The notes under the pieces are model-generated. The model was not told the DNA's origin, made no database searches, and saw only the letters and a list, made by a program, of their open reading frames with translations. Both the position numbers and the translations under genes were made by a program. Positions 59,247 through 64,000 of a stretch of DNA of 64,000 bases are shown here, one piece after another. Position 1 is the stretch's first letter. Each line of letters opens with the position of its first letter. This DNA is from RGIG4576 sp045656705 (GTDB lineage: Bacteria > Bacteroidota > Bacteroidia > Bacteroidales > Muribaculaceae): contig JAZORR010000007.1 in the NCBI GenBank assembly GCA_045656705.1, positions 1 to 64,000 of the forward strand, read 5' to 3'.

Positions 59247-60665
59247 TGAAATTTTATAACCTATGCGTGCAATTATAATTGATAGGATAGGGCACATATA
59301 ATTAAATACACAAAAAGGTAAGTAACTTAATGTGGCCACTCCTAACACTGTAGATTGTGTAATGCCACAAGAATTCCAAGGTATTAATACCGATGTTACA
59401 GAAACTGAATCTTCTATGGAACGACCGAGTAATCGAGGATCTAAATTCAATTTTTTATAAAGATTTTTAAATAGATTTGCAGTGACAATAATTGAAAGAT
59501 ATTGGTCGCCTGTACAACTATTCATAAATAACCCCGAACCTACAGTGGCATTCACTGCCGAACTTGTTTTCTTTAAGCCCTTTAGGCACGAACGGGTAAT
59601 GCTTGAAAGCATTCCAGTACCGAGCATAACACCACCAAATGTCATTGCACTAAGGATAAGGTAAATAGTATTAAGCATACCTTCCACACCTCCGGTAGCA
59701 ACTAAGTCATTTAGAAGTGTATTGTGAGTTTCGATAGATGTGCTTGTAAACAACACTCCACAAATAGCATATAATGCATTGCTGTTTTGTGATAATGATG
59801 ATAATAATTGAGGCTCGAAACAAATTAATCCCACTACACCAAGTATTGCACTTATAGCAAGAGTAATCAACACATTTATTCTCAGTACAATGAGAGTGCA
59901 AGTAATTATGGGTGCAAGTAAAAGCCAAGGTGATATATTGAATGTATTTGTGAGATGACTTGTTAATTCATCGTTATGAACACCTGCTTCAAATGTACCT
60001 GTGTAACCTAACACAAAATACACAATAAATGCTATAGTCATAGCGGGCACAGTGGTGATAAATAGAAATTTAATGTGGTCGAAAAGTTTCACACCTGTAG
60101 TAGAAGCAGCGAGCACTGTGGTGTCGGATAGTGGTGACATCTTATCGCCAAAATATGCACCTGATATCACTGCACCTGCAATCCATGCATCGTTATAGCC
60201 CATAATAGAACCTATTCCCATGAAGGCAATACCGATAGTAGCACATGTAGTCCACGAACTACCCGTAAGCACTGATATCACCGAGCACACAGCACATGTG
60301 ATTACAAGAAACAACTTCGGATTGATAAATTCCAACCCATAATATATGAGCGATGGCACAATACCTCCATACATCCAAGTGGCCGATACCATAGCAATAA
60401 GAAGCAGAATAGGTACGGCAGGCAAAATTTGCTTTGCACTTTTATAGATACCTATTTTTAGCATACTCCATCTGCAAGGACAGAATATTCGTGAAATACA
60501 AAATGCAAGTAATGCGGCACTTAATAGTATGAGTTGACTATATTCCGAAATGGCATCAGTGCCTTTGGTTACAAGCATTATTACTAACGATGTAATAAGG
60601 TATACAATCGGTATTGCTGAAGCAATAGGGGATGGAAGTCCACTTTTGTGAATCAATTTTGCCAA
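59223..60665 (-). CDS. nhaC: NhaC-family Na+/H+ antiporter
   Basis: A 480-residue inner-membrane protein with about twelve hydrophobic segments. NhaC-type motifs include GSSWTTCATIGIAFMGIG, GAVISGAYFGDKMSPLSDTTVLAAS and a second half with GLFMNSCTGDQYLSI and WNSCGITQSTVLGV. It should exchange Na+ (or an organic acid) for H+. The start is unusual: no ATG is in frame before the first membrane helix, so TTG at 60665 (or TTG at 60656) is used. The -7 box TAACTTTG at 60695-60702 is 30 bp upstream. Confidence 0.88.
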   Translation of the reverse strand: MAKLIHKSGLPSPIASAIPIVYLITSLVIMLVTKGTDAISEYSQLILLSAALLAFCISRIFCPCRWSMLKIGIYKSAKQILPAVPILLLIAMVSATWMYGGIVPSLIYYGLEFINPKLFLVITCAVCSVISVLTGSSWTTCATIGIAFMGIGSIMGYNDAWIAGAVISGAYFGDKMSPLSDTTVLAASTTGVKLFDHIKFLFITTVPAMTIAFIVYFVLGYTGTFEAGVHNDELTSHLTNTFNISPWLLLAPIITCTLIVLRINVLITLAISAILGVVGLICFEPQLLSSLSQNSNALYAICGVLFTSTSIETHNTLLNDLVATGGVEGMLNTIYLILSAMTFGGVMLGTGMLSSITRSCLKGLKKTSSAVNATVGSGLFMNSCTGDQYLSIIVTANLFKNLYKKLNLDPRLLGRSIEDSVSVTSVLIPWNSCGITQSTVLGVATLSYLPFCVFNYMCPILSIIIARIGYKISSNVRANE

Positions 60666-60694
60666 TTTCTTTTTCGATTTATGATTATTTGGTG

Positions 60695-60739
60695 CAAAGT
60701 TAATAAAAAACGAGGTAATCTTGTGTGATTACCCCGTTA
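60695..60739 (-). promoter_or_regulatory. MFS-gene terminator abutting the nhaC promoter
   Basis: On the minus strand AACGGGGTAATC pairs with GATTACCTCGTT (one mismatch), followed by six T (60708-60703); the next bases are the -7 box TAACTTTG (60702-60695). The terminator of the upstream MFS gene and the nhaC promoter are packed without a spacer. Confidence 0.7.
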
Positions 60740-60770
60740 ATAAAATAATATTTAGATGTAATATTTCTTA

Positions 60771-62093
60771 TTACTTCTTTTCGGCTGATGTTTCTTTAAT
60801 AATAAATACTGATACTGCACCAAGGATAAGAAGAACACCAGCAAGCACAAGCATATTCACTTGAGAACCACCTACCATCGACAATAGTACACCACCTACA
60901 GATGCTGCGATGATTTGAGGCAAGCAGATTGTACCATTAAACAAACCAAGATAAGTACCCATATTCTTACCTGAAATAGAGTTTGTTAGGATTGTGAATG
61001 GCAAAGCAAGCATTGCAGCCCATGCACAACCGATAAGAATGTAAGAAATGAATAGCATATATTGGTCGTGAATGAACAATGTAGAGATGAAACCGATACC
61101 TCCAAGCAATAGACTCACAAAGTATGCCATCTTATAGCTGTTGAAACGAGGGATAATAGTAGCCCACACTACCGAACCTACAGCTTGTACTGCAAATAAT
61201 ACACCTACCCAGTTGCCTGCTTCTTGATAAGCTTCTGAAGATGTATCGGTAGTGCCCCATACTGTGTCGGCAATTGCACCATTGGTATATGTCCACATAT
61301 ACATAAATGCACACCAACAGAAGAATTGTACAAGACCTACAGTCCAGAACACCTTAGGTGCATTCACGAGAAGAGAGAACATAGATTCTTTCTTTTCGTC
61401 TTTCTTGTTTTCCTCAGCATCAAAACCATGGAATTCTGCATATTCCTTTGGTGGCATTTCCTTCACTGTTGCAAATGTGTAGATTACGCATAAAATCAAG
61501 ATTGCTGCACCTACATAGAATGCATATGTTACAGAATCTGGAACTTGTCCCTTAGGAGCGATGTTGCTGATACCGATAGCAGTGAAGATGATTGGAGCGA
61601 GATAACCCACAAGGCTACCTGCGTTGCACAAGAAACTTTGAATAGAATAAGCAAGACCTTTTTGCTTCTCGTTTACTTGGTCACCTACAAGCATCTTGAA
61701 TGGTTGCATTGCCATATTGATTGAAGTGTCAAGGAACATAAGTGCAATGAAACCGAAAATCATTGCCGCACTTACAGTCAAACCAAAACTACCAGCATTT
61801 GGTAGAAGGCACATCACAATCACTGCAACCAATGCACCTACTATCAAGTAAGGAAGACGACGTCCAAGTCCACACCATGTTCTGTCGCTTAACGAACCAA
61901 TGATTGGCTGAACGATGATACCCATAAGTGGAGGTAGAATCCAGAAATAACTCAAATTGTGAGGGTCAGCACCAAGAGTCGCGAAAATACGACTGATATT
62001 AGCACTTTGTAGAGCGTATGCAATTTGCACACCGAAGAAGCCGAAACTAAGGTTCCATAACTTCCAAAAACTTAAATCAGGTTTAGTTCTCAT
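60771..62093 (-). CDS. MFS transporter, SLC45-like sugar symporter
   Basis: A 440-residue inner-membrane protein with twelve hydrophobic segments. The start FWKLWNLSFGFFGVQIAYALQ, the loop GSLSDRTWCGLGRRLPY (MFS signature A) and MFLDTSINMAMQPFKMLVGDQV match the SLC45/sucrose-maltose transporter group. A charged cytosolic loop (HGFDAEENKKDEKKES, about 223-240) separates the two halves. It probably moves a disaccharide with H+; malQ in the same window would fit a maltose role, but that is only suggestive. A minus-strand -7 box TAACTTTG lies at 62153-62160. Confidence 0.85.
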   Translation of the reverse strand: MRTKPDLSFWKLWNLSFGFFGVQIAYALQSANISRIFATLGADPHNLSYFWILPPLMGIIVQPIIGSLSDRTWCGLGRRLPYLIVGALVAVIVMCLLPNAGSFGLTVSAAMIFGFIALMFLDTSINMAMQPFKMLVGDQVNEKQKGLAYSIQSFLCNAGSLVGYLAPIIFTAIGISNIAPKGQVPDSVTYAFYVGAAILILCVIYTFATVKEMPPKEYAEFHGFDAEENKKDEKKESMFSLLVNAPKVFWTVGLVQFFCWCAFMYMWTYTNGAIADTVWGTTDTSSEAYQEAGNWVGVLFAVQAVGSVVWATIIPRFNSYKMAYFVSLLLGGIGFISTLFIHDQYMLFISYILIGCAWAAMLALPFTILTNSISGKNMGTYLGLFNGTICLPQIIAASVGGVLLSMVGGSQVNMLVLAGVLLILGAVSVFIIKETSAEKK

Positions 62094-62152
62094 TATTTAA
62101 TTTGTTTTGTTTCAAAAATATATGTTAGTGAATCATTATCTCAATCAATTTG

Positions 62153-62160
62153 CAAAGTTA
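62153..62160 (-). promoter_or_regulatory. Bacteroidota -7 promoter box for the MFS gene
   Basis: The minus strand reads TAACTTTG, a full match, 60 bp before the ATG. Confidence 0.55.
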
Positions 62161-62243
62161 ATCAAAAAACAGGAAAAATTAGAAGAAAATATAGAATAGC
62201 TTTAAATTTTCGCGTAAAATCAAATATTTTAAGAAATATATTG

Positions 62244-62251
62244 TAACTTTG
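62244..62251 (+). promoter_or_regulatory. Bacteroidota -7 promoter box for the RNA methyltransferase gene
   Basis: TAACTTTG, a full match, 11 bp before the ATG at 62263, predicting a very short leader. Confidence 0.55.
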
Positions 62252-62262
62252 AATAATCATAA

Positions 62263-63042
62263 ATGAATGAAGATATGAATGTAACAAATAGTACAATGAA
62301 ATTTATTGCATCTCTTGGACAAAAGAAATATAGAGTGGAAGAGGGATGCTTTGTGGCTGAAGGTACAAAATGCGTGAGAGATACTTGGGATTATTTTAAT
62401 TGTCGCCTTATTGTGGCCACTCAATCTTGGTACGAGGAATTTGGTCATAGTGGTCACTTAGGAAAGATTCAATTTGCCAATAAAGGGCAGATGCAACGAA
62501 TGTCGCAATTCTCTACTGCGGCCGATGTGATTGCTGTATATGATATCCCCGAAATAGAGATTGATCCGGAAGAGGTGAGAAGCAACTTAAATATTGTGCT
62601 TGATAATGTCCAAGATCCGGGAAATTTAGGCACAATAATGCGTATAGCCGATTGGTATGGTATTAAGAATATATTTTGCAGTGAAAAAACTGTAGATGTA
62701 TATAATCATAAGGTGGTGCAAGCTACTATGGGAGCTATTTCTCGTGTGAAAGTACATTATTGCGATCTTGAAGAACTGTTTGAGGACTTTTCTGATTTAC
62801 CTTTGTATGGTACTTTCCTTGATGGAAAAAATATTTATAAGACAGATTTACCTTCTACAGGTTTTGTGGTGTTTGGTAATGAAGGACGTGGTATTTCACC
62901 TAAATTGAGTGAGGTTATCAAGAATAGGCTGTTGATACCTTCATTCCCTGCTGGTGTGACCACAAGTGAATCGCTGAATGTGGGTATGGCTGCTGCTATC
63001 ACCATAAGTGAGTTTCGTAGAAATTGTTTTGTGAAGAAATAA
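62263..63042 (+). CDS. TrmH/SpoU-family RNA 2'-O-methyltransferase
   Basis: A 259-residue cytosolic enzyme of the SPOUT knot family. The N-terminal substrate-binding part (about 10-95) has LGQKKYRVEEGCFVAEGTK. The catalytic knot (about 108-252) has motif 1 LDNVQDPGNLGTIMRIADWYG, motif 2 VVFGNEGRGIS and motif 3 IPSFPAGVTTSESLNVGMAAAI (core ESLNVGMAAAI), which bind S-adenosylmethionine. The RNA target (rRNA or tRNA) cannot be told. radA starts 9 bp after its stop, so the two genes are probably co-transcribed. Confidence 0.9.
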   Translation: MNEDMNVTNSTMKFIASLGQKKYRVEEGCFVAEGTKCVRDTWDYFNCRLIVATQSWYEEFGHSGHLGKIQFANKGQMQRMSQFSTAADVIAVYDIPEIEIDPEEVRSNLNIVLDNVQDPGNLGTIMRIADWYGIKNIFCSEKTVDVYNHKVVQATMGAISRVKVHYCDLEELFEDFSDLPLYGTFLDGKNIYKTDLPSTGFVVFGNEGRGISPKLSEVIKNRLLIPSFPAGVTTSESLNVGMAAAITISEFRRNCFVKK

Positions 63043-63051
63043 TAGTTGATT

Positions 63052-64000
63052 ATGGCTGTTAAGGTTAAAACTATGTATTTCTGCAATAACTGCGGTGCTG
63101 AATCGCCTAAATGGGTGGGTAAATGTCCGTCGTGTGGTGAGTGGAATACATTTGTGGAAGAAAAAGTGGCTGCGAAGCCCACTAAAACTATGACTTCTTT
63201 TGGAGATGATAGTGATAATAAGAAACGTATCACTCCAATCAAGATTTCTGAAATAAAAACTGAAAATCAGCCGAGAATACAATTGCCAAGTGCCGAACTC
63301 AATCGTGTGCTTGGTGGAGGGCTTGTTCCTGGTTCTATAATCTTGGTAGGTGGTGAACCAGGTATAGGTAAATCCACTCTTATCTTGCAGAATGTATTGC
63401 GTATACGAAGCCGTAAAGTGTTATATGTGAGCGGCGAAGAAAGTCAGCAACAACTTAAAATGCGTGCCGATAGAATATGCGAGGGTAATATAGATTGTGA
63501 GTGCTATATAGTGTGTGATACCTCATTAGAAACTATATTCACCAGTATCAATAATTTTAAACCCGACCTTGTGGTGGTGGATTCTATCCAAACTATTGCT
63601 TCAGATACTCTTGATTCTTCGGCTGGTAGTGTTGGTCAAGTAAGAGAATGTGCTGCAGCTCTGTTGAAATATGCTAAGCAAACTAATACACCTGTAATAC
63701 TTATCGGACATATTAATAAGGAAGGTAGTATTGCCGGTCCGAAGGTACTTGAGCATATTGTGGATGCCGTGCTTCAATTTGAAGGTGATCGCCACTATAT
63801 GTATCGCATTCTTAGAGGTATAAAGAATCGTTTCGGAAGCACTTCCGAGATGGGGATTTATGAAATGACTCATTACGGATTGCGTGAAGTGACTAATCCG
63901 TCTGAAATGCTTCTTTCTCAAAAAGAAGATACATTGAGTGGTGTGGCTATTGGAGTCACACTCGAAGGGGTACGTCCGTTCTTGATAGAAGCGCAGGCAC
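63052..64000 (+). CDS. radA: DNA repair protein RadA (partial, runs off the window)
   Basis: An open frame from ATG 63052 to the end of the window (316 complete codons; the stop lies outside). It begins with a four-Cys zinc finger, CNNC at 11-14 and CPSC at 25-28. The RecA-like ATPase core follows: Walker A GEPGIGKST, Walker B LVVVDSIQT, and the RadA-specific KNRFGSTSE motif. The C-terminal Lon-protease-like domain has begun (LSGVAIGVTLEGVRPFLIE). RadA/Sms drives branch migration in recombination and transformation. dprA, another competence/recombination protein, lies about 7 kb away. Confidence 0.96.
   Translation, partial: MAVKVKTMYFCNNCGAESPKWVGKCPSCGEWNTFVEEKVAAKPTKTMTSFGDDSDNKKRITPIKISEIKTENQPRIQLPSAELNRVLGGGLVPGSIILVGGEPGIGKSTLILQNVLRIRSRKVLYVSGEESQQQLKMRADRICEGNIDCECYIVCDTSLETIFTSINNFKPDLVVVDSIQTIASDTLDSSAGSVGQVRECAAALLKYAKQTNTPVILIGHINKEGSIAGPKVLEHIVDAVLQFEGDRHYMYRILRGIKNRFGSTSEMGIYEMTHYGLREVTNPSEMLLSQKEDTLSGVAIGVTLEGVRPFLIEAQA

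Noticed and set aside
1..64000. tRNA genes, rRNA, CRISPR arrays, intact insertion sequences, phage or conjugation modules
   Set aside because: I found no cloverleaf-like intergenic sequence, no regularly spaced repeats, and no transposase or integrase frame.

Overview
The window looks like chromosome from a low-GC member of the Bacteroidota, most likely order Bacteroidales. Two things point there. Many genes carry the Bacteroidota housekeeping promoter (-7 box TAnnTTTG, in places with a TTTG -33 box 19-20 bp upstream). The gene content also fits: two-CBM20 MalQ, a POTRA/Omp85 lipoprotein, DUF4369-type TlpA, C10 peptidase, a secreted glycosidase/beta-lactamase-fold fusion, and stand-alone PspC. 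Genus cannot be fixed from sequence alone. There is no tRNA, rRNA, CRISPR array or intact mobile element; most of the window is ordinary core genome.

Layout. 1-1110: decayed mobile-element protein (frameshifted) and a cluster of small hairpins. 1124-6992: uridine phosphorylase, Omp85 lipoprotein, phosphoglycolate phosphatase-like HAD, AspT/YidE transporter. 7141-13433: branched-chain amino acid operon ilvD-ilvB-ilvN-acyl-ACP thioesterase-ilvC, headed by a promoter, a 25-residue leader peptide ending in Val/Ile codons, and an attenuator. 13639-18972: B12-dependent ribonucleotide reductase and 4-alpha-glucanotransferase. 19037-26856 (minus): PD-(D/E)XK nuclease, carB, PspC, acyltransferase, two-component system. 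27080-29782 (minus): ruvX-def-ettA. 29852: secreted amidase. 31395-34680 (minus): pyrB-pyrI-flavin reductase-glyA, preceded by a 36-codon leader ORF that runs into a terminator, the logic of a UTP-sensing pyrBI attenuator. 35111-40668: PBP1A, CpsB-type PHP phosphatase, and a carboxyltransferase with two tandem biotinyl domains. 40880-44264: two tandem secreted paralogs of unknown function, each with four repeats of a K-x-W-Y domain. 44431-52639: rplS, gpmI, 5'-nucleotidase, GH3/beta-lactamase fusion, gdhA. 52707-64000: C10 peptidase, TlpA lipoprotein, dprA, thioesterase, Ntn-hydrolase, small membrane proteins, NhaC, MFS transporter, TrmH/SpoU methyltransferase, and radA running off the right edge.

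The strongest leads are the two amino-acid/nucleotide attenuators (ilv at 7141-7391, pyrB at 34722-34883) and the four-repeat secreted protein pair at 40880-44264. Pyrimidine metabolism is spread over udp, carB, pyrBI and a 5'-nucleotidase. Nitrogen and amino acid metabolism appear as ilv, gdhA and glyA. Cell-envelope upkeep appears as PBP1A, amidase, the GH3 fusion and Omp85.
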